A DNA stretch of 64,000 nt from Ferrigenium kumadai (GCF_018324385.1 NZ_AP019536.1:248001-312000); one strand, 5' to 3'; positions 17,357 to 28,049 are shown, counted from the first letter of the stretch. Numbers and translations are program-made. The notes: generated by a model from the sequence alone, not told the origin.

Positions 17357-19759
17357 ATGAATCGTCCCCCGTTCATCGCCATCGGCCTGCTTGCAGCTTG
17401 TGTGCTGGCCTACGAGGTGCTGCTCACGCGCTTGTTCAGCATCGTGCTGTGGCACCACTTCGCCTACATGATCATCAGTGCGGCGATGCTGGGCTACGGC
17501 GCGAGCGGCACGGTGCTGACCCTGCTGAAGGAAAAGACCGCCCCGCACTTCGGCGCGCTATACGTCGCGGCTGCGGCGGCGCTGGCCGTGCTGATGCCAT
17601 CGGCGTTCTGGCTTGCGCAACAGGTTCCGTTCAATCCGCTCGAACTGCTGTGGGACCAGACCCAGCCTGTGAAACTGCTCGCCGTCTACCTGCTGATGAT
17701 GCTGCCGTTCTTCTGCGGCGGGCTGGGCATCGGCCTCGTGTTCTCACACTTCGGCAAGCAGTCGTCGCGCATCTATGCTTTCGACATCCTTGGTGCAGGC
17801 GCGGGCAGTCTGGGCGTCATCGGCCTGCTGTTCCTCGCGCCGCCGTCCAAGGTGTTGAGCATCCTCACGGCAGTGGCCATGCTGGCTTCCGCCATTGCCA
17901 TCGTCGAACTGAAGATGCGGCCGCGATGGCTGATGGGATTGTTTCTCGGCTTGGCGGTGCTGGCGTTGACTTTGCCCGCCATACCGGTGCGCCCCTCTCC
18001 CTACAAGGACCTGAGCCAGGCCATGGATATCGTCGGCGCACGAATGGTCGAGGAGCGCAGCAGTCCGCTGGGCCAGATCGCGGTGGTGGAAAACACCCGC
18101 GTACCGTTGCGCGATGCGCCGGGCATGAGCCTCAACGCCACCAGTGAGCCGCCGCCGCAGCTAGGCGTGTTCGTGGACGGCAACGGCCCGTCCGCATTGA
18201 CGAAATTCGACGGCAAGCTCGCGCCGCTGGCCTATCTCGACCAGCTCACCTCGGCGCTTCCCTACCATGTGATTCCCGATCATGGATCTAAAGGGCGGCG
18301 CGTGCTGGTGCTGGGAGCCGGTGCCGGCAGTGACGTGCTGCAGGCGCTGTATCACGGCAGCTCGGCGATCGATGCCGTGGAGCTGGACCGCAACGTCACC
18401 GATCTGGTCCGCGAGCGTTTCAGCGACTATGCCGGCAACCTTTACAGCCGGCCAGGCGTCCACGTGTACGAGGCCGAGGCGCGCGGCTTTGTCAACGCCA
18501 GCCGCGAACGCTACGACCTGATCCAGCTCGCGCTGATGGATTCGTTCGGCACCGCATCGGCCGGGCTGTATGGCCTCTCCGAAAACTATCTCTACACGGT
18601 CGAGGGGATGCAGGCCTATATGAACCGCCTCACGCCGGGCGGCATGCTCGCCGTCACGCGCTGGCTCACGCTGCCGCCGCGCGATGCGCTGAAACTGTTC
18701 GCCACGGCGGTGTCCGCGCTGGAGAAGAGCGGCGTGTCCGATCCTGCCAGGCGGTTGGTGATGATCCGCGGCTGGAAGACCGTCACGCTGCTGGTGAAGA
18801 ACGGCGATTTCACCGCACACGAGATCGGGGCGATCAGAAGGTTCTGCCGCGCGCGCTCTTTCGACACGGCCTGGTACCCCGGCATGCGGGCGATCGATGC
18901 GAATCGCTACAACCGGCTGGCGCAGCCCTATTTCTACGAGGGGGCGGTTGCGTTGCTGGGGTTGCAGCGGCAGGAGTTCATCGACAAGTACAAGTTCTAC
19001 ATCGAACCGGCGACCGACGACAGGCCGCATTTCTTCCGTTTCTTCAAATGGGATGCCGCCGAAGAGATATTCTCCCTGCGCGAGCAAGGCGGCATGGCGC
19101 TGTTCGACTGGAGCTACCCGCTGCTGGTGGCGACGCTGCTGCAGGCGATCGCGGCAAGCGTGCTGCTGATCCTGGCGCCGCTGGCCTTCTCTCGTTGCAG
19201 GCGCAACTTGCCGACTGCGCCGGTAGCCCTGTATTTTCTCGCCATCGGATTCGCCTTCATGTTCATGGAAATCGCCTTCATCCAGAAGTTCGTGCTGTTC
19301 CTTTCCCATCCGCTGTACGCCGTGGCGGTCGTGCTGTGCGCCTTCCTGGCGTTCGCCGCCGTGGGAAGCTGGCTCGCCGGACGCTCGCAGGCCGCTAACA
19401 AGGTCACGTTCGCAGTGACGGGATTGGGCGCCATCGCGGTGTTCTACCTCGCCATCCTGCCTGACCTGTTCCAGCAGCTGATCCATCTTCCCGACTCGGC
19501 AAAGATCATCATCTCCGTGCTGCTGATCGCGCCGCTGGCGATGTGCATGGGCGTGCCCTTTCCTACCGGCATGACGTGGCTGGCCGGCGTGCGCGAAGGA
19601 GCGATTCCCTGGGCATGGGCGATCAACGGCTTCGCCTCGGTGGTGGGCGCGGTCCTCGCCACGCTGCTTGCGATCCATCTGGGTTTTGCCGCGGTGATCC
19701 TGCTGTCTGTGCTGATCTACGGGCTGGCCGCTGCCGCCATGTGGAGATTCGCGCGATGA
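17357..19759 (+). CDS. Membrane-embedded spermidine-synthase-like methyltransferase-fold protein
   Basis: 800 residues in three parts: about six N-terminal membrane helices (to about 210), a central Rossmann domain like spermidine synthases (VLVLGAGAGSDVLQAL about 315, AVELDRNV, YDLIQLALMDSFG), and a C-terminal block of about seven helices. The usual catalytic Asp motif of true spermidine synthases is not clear, so polyamine synthesis is doubtful. One base separates it from pcm, and it overlaps the next gene by four bases. The position in a repair operon downstream of potABCD makes a polyamine link worth testing. Confidence 0.75.
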   Translation: MNRPPFIAIGLLAACVLAYEVLLTRLFSIVLWHHFAYMIISAAMLGYGASGTVLTLLKEKTAPHFGALYVAAAAALAVLMPSAFWLAQQVPFNPLELLWDQTQPVKLLAVYLLMMLPFFCGGLGIGLVFSHFGKQSSRIYAFDILGAGAGSLGVIGLLFLAPPSKVLSILTAVAMLASAIAIVELKMRPRWLMGLFLGLAVLALTLPAIPVRPSPYKDLSQAMDIVGARMVEERSSPLGQIAVVENTRVPLRDAPGMSLNATSEPPPQLGVFVDGNGPSALTKFDGKLAPLAYLDQLTSALPYHVIPDHGSKGRRVLVLGAGAGSDVLQALYHGSSAIDAVELDRNVTDLVRERFSDYAGNLYSRPGVHVYEAEARGFVNASRERYDLIQLALMDSFGTASAGLYGLSENYLYTVEGMQAYMNRLTPGGMLAVTRWLTLPPRDALKLFATAVSALEKSGVSDPARRLVMIRGWKTVTLLVKNGDFTAHEIGAIRRFCRARSFDTAWYPGMRAIDANRYNRLAQPYFYEGAVALLGLQRQEFIDKYKFYIEPATDDRPHFFRFFKWDAAEEIFSLREQGGMALFDWSYPLLVATLLQAIAASVLLILAPLAFSRCRRNLPTAPVALYFLAIGFAFMFMEIAFIQKFVLFLSHPLYAVAVVLCAFLAFAAVGSWLAGRSQAANKVTFAVTGLGAIAVFYLAILPDLFQQLIHLPDSAKIIISVLLIAPLAMCMGVPFPTGMTWLAGVREGAIPWAWAINGFASVVGAVLATLLAIHLGFAAVILLSVLIYGLAAAAMWRFAR

Positions 19760-20988
19760 GGCCAGCCACGCATCTGCAAGCCTCGATCCGGTTCGTCGCC
19801 GGTTTCTTATTGCTGCTGGTGCTGGCCACAGGCTGGCCCGGGGCAGCGTTCGCGGCATCAGTCTCACAAGAAACTATTCAGACGGAGCAACCGGCCGACA
19901 TCGAAGTCTTCGTGCGCAAGGGCTGCCCGCACTGCGCCAAGGCCAGGGAATTCCTTGCCGGACTGCAGAAGGAGCAACCGGAATTGCGCATCACGATCCG
20001 CGATGTGAGCCGCGAACCCGCTGCCATGCAGAGATTGAAGCAGCTCGCCGAAATCCACGGTGAGAAGGCGGTGCGCGTGCCCGCGTTCGAGGTGGGCGGA
20101 CAGCTGATCGTCGGCTACTCCGAAAAGGCAAACACCAGCCAGCTCATACGAGACAGTCTGGCGCGAGCGCGCCTGGCCACACAAGGCGGAGATGCGGCGT
20201 TGAGTTGCGGCGCGGAAGTGACCCCGTCCTGCGGAGCCGGGCCGTCGAAGCCGGAGACCTTCGCCGTCGAATTTCTTGGCCTCAAGGTGTCGCTCGAACA
20301 AGTCGGCCTGCCGCTGTTCACAGTGGCGCTGGGCCTGCTGGACGGTTTCAACCCCTGCTCGATGTGGGTGCTGATCCTGATGATCTCGCTGCTCGCACCG
20401 CTGAACAACCGGCCGCGCATGTTCGCCATCGCCGGCACCTTCGTCGCCGTACAAGGCGTCGCCTATTTCGTGTTCCTGGCGGCGTGGCTCAACCTGTTCC
20501 TGCTGGTCGGGCTCTCGCGCACCTCCGAGATCATCATCGCCGCATTGGCGCTGCTGGCGGGTGCGATCAACCTCAAGGACTTCTGGCGTTTCGGGCAGGG
20601 CATCTCGCTGTCCATCCCCGCGGCCGCCAAGCCCGGCATCTACGCCCGCATGCGGCGCGTCATGCAGGCCGATAACCTCACTGCAGCGCTGCTCGGCACC
20701 GTGCTGCTGGGTGTGCTTGTGCAGATCGTCGAACTCATGTGCACCTCGGGTTTCCCCGCGCTGTTCACGCGCATCCTGACGCTCGAGCGGCTGGACAGCC
20801 TGAGCTATTACGCCTACCTGCTGCTCTACGATCTGGCCTACATGCTCGACGACATGATCGTGCTGGCCATCGGTGTCGTCACGCTCAGCCAGCACCGCCT
20901 GCAGGAAAGGGAGGGCCGCTGGCTCAAGCTGCTCAGCGGCCTGGTGATGGTGGGGCTGGGCATGTACCTGTTGCTGTTTCCGTATTGA
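19756..20988 (+). CDS. Exported glutaredoxin/thioredoxin-like domain fused to a DsbD/CcdA-like membrane domain
   Basis: 410 residues. A signal peptide (ending about AAFAA) leads to a glutaredoxin-like domain with redox motif CPHC (about residue 56) and the cis-Pro region RVPAFEVGG. A CGAEVTPSCGAG linker carries two further cysteines. The C-terminal half has about six to seven helices with FNPC (about 200) and ELMCTSGFPALF (about 330), the paired membrane cysteines seen in DsbD/CcdA electron carriers. It could pass electrons across the membrane to periplasmic targets. The ATG at 19756 overlaps the previous gene. Confidence 0.75.
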   Translation: MRPATHLQASIRFVAGFLLLLVLATGWPGAAFAASVSQETIQTEQPADIEVFVRKGCPHCAKAREFLAGLQKEQPELRITIRDVSREPAAMQRLKQLAEIHGEKAVRVPAFEVGGQLIVGYSEKANTSQLIRDSLARARLATQGGDAALSCGAEVTPSCGAGPSKPETFAVEFLGLKVSLEQVGLPLFTVALGLLDGFNPCSMWVLILMISLLAPLNNRPRMFAIAGTFVAVQGVAYFVFLAAWLNLFLLVGLSRTSEIIIAALALLAGAINLKDFWRFGQGISLSIPAAAKPGIYARMRRVMQADNLTAALLGTVLLGVLVQIVELMCTSGFPALFTRILTLERLDSLSYYAYLLLYDLAYMLDDMIVLAIGVVTLSQHRLQEREGRWLKLLSGLVMVGLGMYLLLFPY

Positions 20989-20993
20989 GCATC

Positions 20994-23657
20994 ATGAATC
21001 CGCACCAGCGCGACATCGAGCGGCTCTATGCTCATCTGCGCAGCGGTGCAGACGGGTTGACGCAAGCCGAAGCGAAGCGGCGGCTTGCGCGGTACGGCCC
21101 CAACCGGATCGAGAAGATCGCCGAGCAGCCGCTGGTGATCAGGTTGCTCAAGGAGTTTACCCACTTCTTCGCGCTGATCCTGTGGCTGGCGGCGGGCCTC
21201 GCGTTCTTCGCCGAATGGCGCGAGCCGGGGCAGGGCATGGCCACGCTGGGCTACGCCGTGCTCGGCGTGATCCTGATCAACGGCCTGTTCTCGTTCTGGC
21301 AGGAATACCGCGCGGAAAAGGCGCTGGCTGCGCTGCGCAACCTGCTGCCGCAGCACGCTACCGTGCTGCGCGACGGCAAGGCCGTCTCCGTTCCCGCTGC
21401 CGAGTTGGTGCCGGGCGATGTGGTGCTGTTCACGGCAGGCGATGATGTACCCGCCGATAGCCGCCTGATCGAGGCGTTCGGGGTGCGCGTCAACACCGCG
21501 ACCCTTACCGGCGAATCCAAACCGATGGCGCGCGATGTGACTGCAACGGCGGAAGAATTGGCAGCACTACGGCGCGATATCCTGCATGCGGGTACCTCGC
21601 TGATCTCGGGAGAGGCAAAAGCCATGGTGTACGCCACCGGCATGCACACCGAGTTCGGCAACATCGCGCGCCTCACGCAAACCCTGCACGAGCCGCTGTC
21701 GCCGCTGCAAATAGAGATCGCGCGCATGTCGCGGCTGGTCGCGATGTTCTCCATCCTGCTCGGTGTCCTGTTCTTCCTGATCGGGCAGTTGGTCGGCCTG
21801 TCGTTCTGGGCGAACCTGCTGTTCGCCATCGGCATCATCGTTGCCAACGTACCGGAGGGCCTGCTGCCCACGGTCACGCTGTCACTCGCGCTGGCGACGC
21901 AGCGCATGGCGAAGAAGAACGCGCTGGTGCGTCATCTGCCCGCCGTGGAGACACTGGGCGCGGCAACGGTGATCTGCAGCGACAAGACCGGCACGCTGAC
22001 TCAGAACCGCATGAGCATCCGGCAGGTGTTCTATTCAGGCGCGCTGCTGACACCAAACGAACTGATCGCAGCCGACCCCCTCTTCGCCGTCATGCGCAAT
22101 TGCCTCGATCTGCGTCGCGTCGAACAGAACGGACAATCAGTGTGGCAGGGCGACCCGATGGAAGTCGCGCTGCTGGAAAGCGTTCCGCCGGGTGTTGCAT
22201 CATTTCCGCGCCTGGACGAGATACCCTTCGATACCGAACGCAAGCGCATGTCTGTCATCTGCGATACGCCGCAGGGGCACACGCTGTATTGCAAGGGCGC
22301 GCCGGAGAGTGTGCTGCCGCTGTGCGACGCGATGCTGCAAGACGGGAATGTCATCCCGCTCGACGAAGCCGGGCGCGGCCATCTGTCGGGCACTCAGGAT
22401 CAGATGGCGGCCCAGGGATTGCGCGTGATCGCCCTCGCTTATCGCGCCCTGCCGCAACACGACGCACATCGCGAGACCGAGCTGGTCTTCGCCGGACTGA
22501 TCGGGCTGGTCGATCCGCCGCGCCCAGGCGTGACCGAGGCGATCGGCACCTGCCATGCGGCCGGTATCCGCGTGATCATGATCACCGGCGACCATCCGCA
22601 CACCGCCGGTGCGCTGGCGCGCGAGGTCGGGCTGGCGCAGAACCCCGTTGCCGTTACCGGCGACAAGCTGCGCGTGATGTCGGATGCCGATCTGCAACTG
22701 CTGCTCGACGAGCCCGGCCTGATCTTCGCGCGCACCAGCGCCGACCAGAAGATGCGCATCGTGCAGGCCCTGCAGCGCAGGGGCGATATCGTCGCGGTGA
22801 CAGGCGACGGCGTGAACGACGCACCTGCGCTGAGGTGTGCCGACATCGGCATCGCCATGGGCATCGCGGGCACCGATGTCGCCAAGGAAGCAGCCGACAT
22901 CATCCTGCTCGACGACCACTTCGCCACCATCGTCACCGCCATCGAAGAAGGGCGGGCGGTGTACGACAACCTGCGCAAGTTCCTCACTTACATCCTCACC
23001 CACAACGTCGCAGAACTGGTTCCTTATCTCGCCTTCGCACTGTTCAAGGTCCCGCTGCCGCTCACGGTGATCCAGATCCTCGCCATCGACCTGGGCACCG
23101 ACACTTTGCCCGCGCTGGCACTCGGCGCGGAGAAACCCGACCGGGACATCATGCTCAGACCGCCGCGACTGCCCAGCGAACGCCTGCTCAGCTGGGGTTT
23201 GCTGCTGCGCGTCTATCTCTTCCTCGGGCTACTGGAGGCGGTCGCGGGCATGGCCGCATTCTTCTTCGTGCTGCACAGCGGCGGCTGGCAGTTCGGCAGC
23301 GCGCTCGGTGCGCACGACAACCTGTATTTGCAAGGCACCACGGCCTGCCTGTCGGCCATTGTCGTGATGCAGATGGTCAACATCTTCCTGTGCCGTCATC
23401 CCTCCCTGTCCGCATTCAGCCGCGGCCACCGTTTCAATCGCATGATCGTCTACGGCATCGTCTTCGAGCTGGTGCTGATATCGCTGATCGTCTACACCCC
23501 ATGGGGAAACGCACTGTTCGGTACTGCGCCGCTTGCCGCCGAAGTATGGCTGTTCCTCGTTCCGTTCGGGATCGGATTGCTGTTGCTGGAGGAAGGACGC
23601 AAGGCGTTGGTGCGCGGCATGGTGCGGCGCAACGCTGCGGAAAGCGTTGCCCGATAG
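20994..23657 (+). CDS. P2-type cation-transporting ATPase
   Basis: 887 residues. It has an N-terminal cation ATPase domain, actuator motif TLTGESKP (about 167), M4 segment NVPEGLLPTVTLSLA (about 285), phosphorylation motif CSDKTGTLTQNRM (about 327), the hinge TGDGVNDAPAL (about 602) and six C-terminal helices. NVPEGL with a following AVETLGAATVICSDK is nearest to Ca2+/Na+-K+-type pumps, not heavy-metal (P1B) pumps. The transported ion cannot be fixed from sequence. It begins five bases after the redox fusion gene and ends the seven-gene series. Confidence 0.88.
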   Translation: MNPHQRDIERLYAHLRSGADGLTQAEAKRRLARYGPNRIEKIAEQPLVIRLLKEFTHFFALILWLAAGLAFFAEWREPGQGMATLGYAVLGVILINGLFSFWQEYRAEKALAALRNLLPQHATVLRDGKAVSVPAAELVPGDVVLFTAGDDVPADSRLIEAFGVRVNTATLTGESKPMARDVTATAEELAALRRDILHAGTSLISGEAKAMVYATGMHTEFGNIARLTQTLHEPLSPLQIEIARMSRLVAMFSILLGVLFFLIGQLVGLSFWANLLFAIGIIVANVPEGLLPTVTLSLALATQRMAKKNALVRHLPAVETLGAATVICSDKTGTLTQNRMSIRQVFYSGALLTPNELIAADPLFAVMRNCLDLRRVEQNGQSVWQGDPMEVALLESVPPGVASFPRLDEIPFDTERKRMSVICDTPQGHTLYCKGAPESVLPLCDAMLQDGNVIPLDEAGRGHLSGTQDQMAAQGLRVIALAYRALPQHDAHRETELVFAGLIGLVDPPRPGVTEAIGTCHAAGIRVIMITGDHPHTAGALAREVGLAQNPVAVTGDKLRVMSDADLQLLLDEPGLIFARTSADQKMRIVQALQRRGDIVAVTGDGVNDAPALRCADIGIAMGIAGTDVAKEAADIILLDDHFATIVTAIEEGRAVYDNLRKFLTYILTHNVAELVPYLAFALFKVPLPLTVIQILAIDLGTDTLPALALGAEKPDRDIMLRPPRLPSERLLSWGLLLRVYLFLGLLEAVAGMAAFFFVLHSGGWQFGSALGAHDNLYLQGTTACLSAIVVMQMVNIFLCRHPSLSAFSRGHRFNRMIVYGIVFELVLISLIVYTPWGNALFGTAPLAAEVWLFLVPFGIGLLLLEEGRKALVRGMVRRNAAESVAR

Positions 23658-23680
23658 GTTGCACCGCGGTACGCGTGTCT

Positions 23681-24112
23681 TTACCTTGGAGGAGGATACG
23701 GTCCAGGAGGTGGCGATGCCGGTATCAGTTGCCAATTGACACGGCACGCTGCCACGTACGGATAGTAGCCGGCAGGATCGGCACAGTAATACCAGTACTG
23801 CGGTTGCGTGCCCGGCACTAGGACTGCAGGAGGCTGATAGGGATCGGGATAGGGATAGACCGGATAGGGGTAGAAATACCACAGGCTCCCAACCAGCCAC
23901 CACCATCCCGTTCGCCCATCATGCCGGCCATGGTACCAACGCCCTCCGCGCCAGATTTCGACATCATGTTCGTGAAAGCGCTCGATCTCGCCATGCCAGC
24001 CTGGGTGCTTCACGTCGCGTTCGCGAGAGCGTTCGTGTTCGTCGGCTACGGCGGGGGAAGTTGAGGTAACCAGGACTGCCAGCGCACAAAGAGTCGCATT
24101 GAGTTGTTTCAT
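23681..24112 (-). CDS. Small exported Tyr/Pro-rich protein, unknown function
   Basis: 143 residues. A signal peptide ends near AVADEHERS. A charged His/Arg segment (EIERFHEHDVEIWRGGRW) is followed by a Tyr/Pro run (FYPYPVYPYPDPYQPP) and by YYCADPAGYYPYVAACRVNWQLIP, a motif with two cysteines that recurs at the C-terminus of many proteobacterial exported proteins. GGAGGG is 7 bases before the ATG on the minus strand; the long in-frame extension runs into repeat DNA and is rejected. It converges with the ATPase gene. Function is not known. Confidence 0.75.
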   Translation of the reverse strand: MKQLNATLCALAVLVTSTSPAVADEHERSRERDVKHPGWHGEIERFHEHDVEIWRGGRWYHGRHDGRTGWWWLVGSLWYFYPYPVYPYPDPYQPPAVLVPGTQPQYWYYCADPAGYYPYVAACRVNWQLIPASPPPGPYPPPR

Positions 24113-24341
24113 GATTTGCCCTCCAAAGACTCGGCTGCCATGGGGTGTCGAATTAACCCGAGCGGCCAATCTAGCTGACCCAGATGATCGTATAAATAAA
24201 GGATTTCCCGTATTTATGGGTTCACGACCACAAGGTTTTGAGCGCTGCTCGCGGCCGAGGTGTGCTGTTCTCGGGCTAGGCCCTGCTAGTGGAGGGGCAC
24301 AAAGCGGTGATGCGCAGGATGGCACAGCCTGCAATAGAATC

Positions 24342-24398
24342 CCGTTCGTCCTGAGCCCTTCGATAAACTCAGGACAGGCCTGTCGAAGGACAGAACGG
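24342..24398 (+). repeat. R3 dispersed repeat (TTCGTCCTGAGCC / GGCCTGTCGAAGG), upstream of the GIY-YIG gene
   Basis: Begins CCGTTCGTCCTGAGCCCTTCG and ends GGCCTGTCGAAGGACAG plus AACGG; two head-to-head units share the CTGAG...CTCAGG core. A half unit ACCCTTCGACAAGCT follows at about 24420. Related units are at 24806, 24851, 33468, 33536 and 60921. Confidence 0.75.
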
Positions 24399-24444
24399 CG
24401 AGCAGAGCTAGGGCATTCACCCTTCGACAAGCTGATGGAACTAC

Positions 24445-24493
24445 TAGCCATTCGACTAGGCTGTCAAAAGACGCCAGCCAAGTCGCTGGTTAT
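24445..24493 (+). repeat. R1 dispersed element, copy 4
   Basis: Runs from TAGCCATTCGACTAGGCTG to CCAAGTCGCTGGTTAT. It is placed between an R3 half unit and the GIY-YIG gene. Confidence 0.8.
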
Positions 24494-24526
24494 CAGGGCG
24501 AACGGTTTCGTTAGGAAAGGAAGGCT

Positions 24527-24820
24527 ATGTTCTGGGTTTACATCCTTCGCTGTGCCGACGGCAGCTACTACACGGGACACACCGATAACCTCGAAGCACG
24601 CATCGGTCTGCATCAGTCCGGAGAATGCGATGGCTATACCTCAAAGCGTCTGCCGGTCCAGCTTGCGTGGTCGCAGGAATGCACCACTCGCGAAGAAGCC
24701 TTGTCTGCAGAGATGCAGATCAAGGGCTGGAGTCGCAGGAAGAAGGAAGCCATGATGCGCGGCGACTGGCCGGAGGTGTCCCGGCTTGCACACGCCAACT
24801 CCAAAGTCCGTTCGTCCTGA
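24527..24820 (+). CDS. GIY-YIG domain nuclease-like protein
   Basis: 97 residues. The single GIY-YIG domain opens with VYILRCADGSYYTGHT (residues 4-19), with the conserved Arg in LEARIGLHQ and the helix around WSRRKKEAMMRGDW. Such stand-alone proteins are related to the UvrC N-terminal nuclease and to homing nucleases; cellular roles are mostly unknown. The last residues (SKVRSS) are read from an R3 repeat. The gene is flanked on both sides by R3 units and on the left by R1. AAGGAAGG is well placed before the ATG. Confidence 0.88.
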   Translation: MFWVYILRCADGSYYTGHTDNLEARIGLHQSGECDGYTSKRLPVQLAWSQECTTREEALSAEMQIKGWSRRKKEAMMRGDWPEVSRLAHANSKVRSS

Positions 24821-24885
24821 GCCTGTCGAAGGAATGGACGGCGCTCCGATCCCGTTCATGGTTCGACAGGCTCACCACGAACGGG
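24806..24885 (+). repeat. R3 dispersed repeats, downstream of the GIY-YIG gene
   Basis: Two units: GTCCGTTCGTCCTGAGCC with TGTCGAAGGAATGGACGG (24806-24840), and CCCGTTCATGGTTCGACAGG with CTCACCACGAACGGG (24851-24885). Each can fold on itself through the outer CCGTTC/GAACGG-type arms. The first overlaps the stop of the GIY-YIG gene. Confidence 0.78.
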
Positions 24886-24980
24886 AGAGAGAAATGGCGC
24901 ATGATTGATGGCTTTCGGATTCAAGTCCCCCCCGCTTTGCGGTAAGCTACGCGCTTTCCAAAAACGCATGTGAATTCCAA

Positions 24981-26645
<1,665 letters not shown>

Positions 26646-26693
26646 GCAAATCCATTTCGCCTGACCTTTATTGTTTTTGGCAACGAGGAAGAA

Positions 26694-28049
26694 ATGAGCG
26701 AGGTGCCCAATTCCGAATCTTTGGAATCAATTGTAAAAAGATTGCGTGAGTTGGAGCGCCTTGCGCTAGCGAATTTTTTATCAGGAAAACCCACCTTATA
26801 TATTGCACATGCTGATGAACCCGTCAGAGTTTGCGAAGACAGTAATAGCAATAAGCAACACAACGTTTACAAAGTCGATGTGGAAAGTGTCCAAAAATAT
26901 TTGGACGAAGTTGGACATATAGTAGAGCGCTTCGTAAAGGAGGTGCCGTCAGATTCTGGCGTACCAAATCCAATAGCAGATCTTAGGTTTCTCGAGATTC
27001 ATGATGATGTAGATCATCCTTTAAATGATCACCTCAATACACTTGTGGCAAGAAGTTCTATCAACTTTGCTTACTCAAAATTCCATTTACCAATTGAGCT
27101 TCAAGTTGTAACTAAATTTAGCATCCTTGACCTATTACACACTCACTGCGAGTGCCCATTCTTTATTCGTGTCGATCATGGCACTCACGTAGAAGTAAGA
27201 GCTGACAAAATTGTTTGTGATGGTGAGTTTGGTATCGAAGCGTACACCCCATCGCGGAAACAACTTCCCGCATTTGTATCAATTAAACTCGAACACGGTT
27301 CATTCCATGAAAGAGTTATTTTTGCCTTTTTAAAAATTAAAGACGCAAAATGTCTCGGCGCCTCTTTTGGCAAAAAGGTTAGGGTTCACAAAGTTGATTA
27401 TGAAGGCATCACAAACTTTATTAATTCAAAGTTTAAAGGCGGAGCTCTATTTTCAAATTGCTCATTTGCATTGGCCCCCGATTTCCACGGTGCTGAGCTA
27501 CATCAAGATACGATTTTTCAAGACTGTTCTTTTGATTCATCTAATAGCGAAATTGCCAATATCGCATCATTCAGGGTTCTCAAAGCACACTTCGGAAAAA
27601 TGAGGGACTCAAAACATGAGTTAATGTTTTATGCACTTGAACAAAGGGCCGAGAGAAAGAGTGCTAAAAACGGACCAATTGTTTCTACCATTTCATGGCT
27701 ATATGACGAAATTTCAGAATATGGGTCTTCCGTAGACCGAAGCGCAAAATTTTTTATTTTTTGGAATATTAATTTCTTTCTATTTTTCTATTTGGCAGTA
27801 GTTGGTTCTAGCCAAAAACTTGTTACGGTTAAAAATGAAGCTTTAGATAATTACCCGGCATTAATGCTTACACTTCAAAATATTTTTAATCCGCTCGCCC
27901 TTTTTTCGGAGAAACAACTAGCCAGCGTAAATAGCATTGCGATCTACGTGGCCTCACTTATTCAAAGTTTCGGGGCTCTCGCAACACTAACTTTAATGTT
28001 GTTAGCTATTAGAGGAAGATTCCGTAAGGGTGGCGGTGCTGACACATAA
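26694..28049 (+). CDS. Pentapeptide-repeat-like protein with a C-terminal membrane segment, AT-rich
   Basis: 451 residues, not assigned to a characterised family. The N-terminal ~200 residues are mixed and soluble. Residues ~230-290 (KCLGASFGKKV, GALFSNCSFA, DTIFQDCSF) resemble a degenerate pentapeptide-repeat helix, followed by FRVLKAHFGKMRDSKHELMFYALEQRAER, a linker typical of membrane-anchored pentapeptide proteins, and two to three hydrophobic helices (WNINFFLFFYLAV; IAIYVASLIQSFGALATLTLMLL). Codon use and base composition are clearly more AT-rich than the neighbours, which suggests transfer. GAGGAAG precedes the ATG. Confidence 0.7.
   Translation: MSEVPNSESLESIVKRLRELERLALANFLSGKPTLYIAHADEPVRVCEDSNSNKQHNVYKVDVESVQKYLDEVGHIVERFVKEVPSDSGVPNPIADLRFLEIHDDVDHPLNDHLNTLVARSSINFAYSKFHLPIELQVVTKFSILDLLHTHCECPFFIRVDHGTHVEVRADKIVCDGEFGIEAYTPSRKQLPAFVSIKLEHGSFHERVIFAFLKIKDAKCLGASFGKKVRVHKVDYEGITNFINSKFKGGALFSNCSFALAPDFHGAELHQDTIFQDCSFDSSNSEIANIASFRVLKAHFGKMRDSKHELMFYALEQRAERKSAKNGPIVSTISWLYDEISEYGSSVDRSAKFFIFWNINFFLFFYLAVVGSSQKLVTVKNEALDNYPALMLTLQNIFNPLALFSEKQLASVNSIAIYVASLIQSFGALATLTLMLLAIRGRFRKGGGADT

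Larger units (their letters stand above)
24113..24526. other. Gene-free, repeat-rich segment between two accessory genes
   Basis: This 414-bp stretch has no credible gene. It holds two R3 units (24342-24398 and the half unit around 24420-24433), the R1 copy at 24445-24493 and, at its left end, the promoter region of the minus-strand exported protein. AAGGAAGG at its right end is the ribosome site of the GIY-YIG gene. Confidence 0.7.

Noticed and set aside
20739..20993. Long N-terminal extension of the P-type ATPase frame
   Set aside because: It lies inside the preceding redox gene and is Arg/His-rich; the conserved N-terminal domain starts at ATG 20994.
24113..24451. N-terminal extension of the Tyr/Pro-rich exported protein
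   Set aside because: It is read from R3 and R1 repeats; the ATG at 24112 has a good ribosome site and a signal peptide follows.
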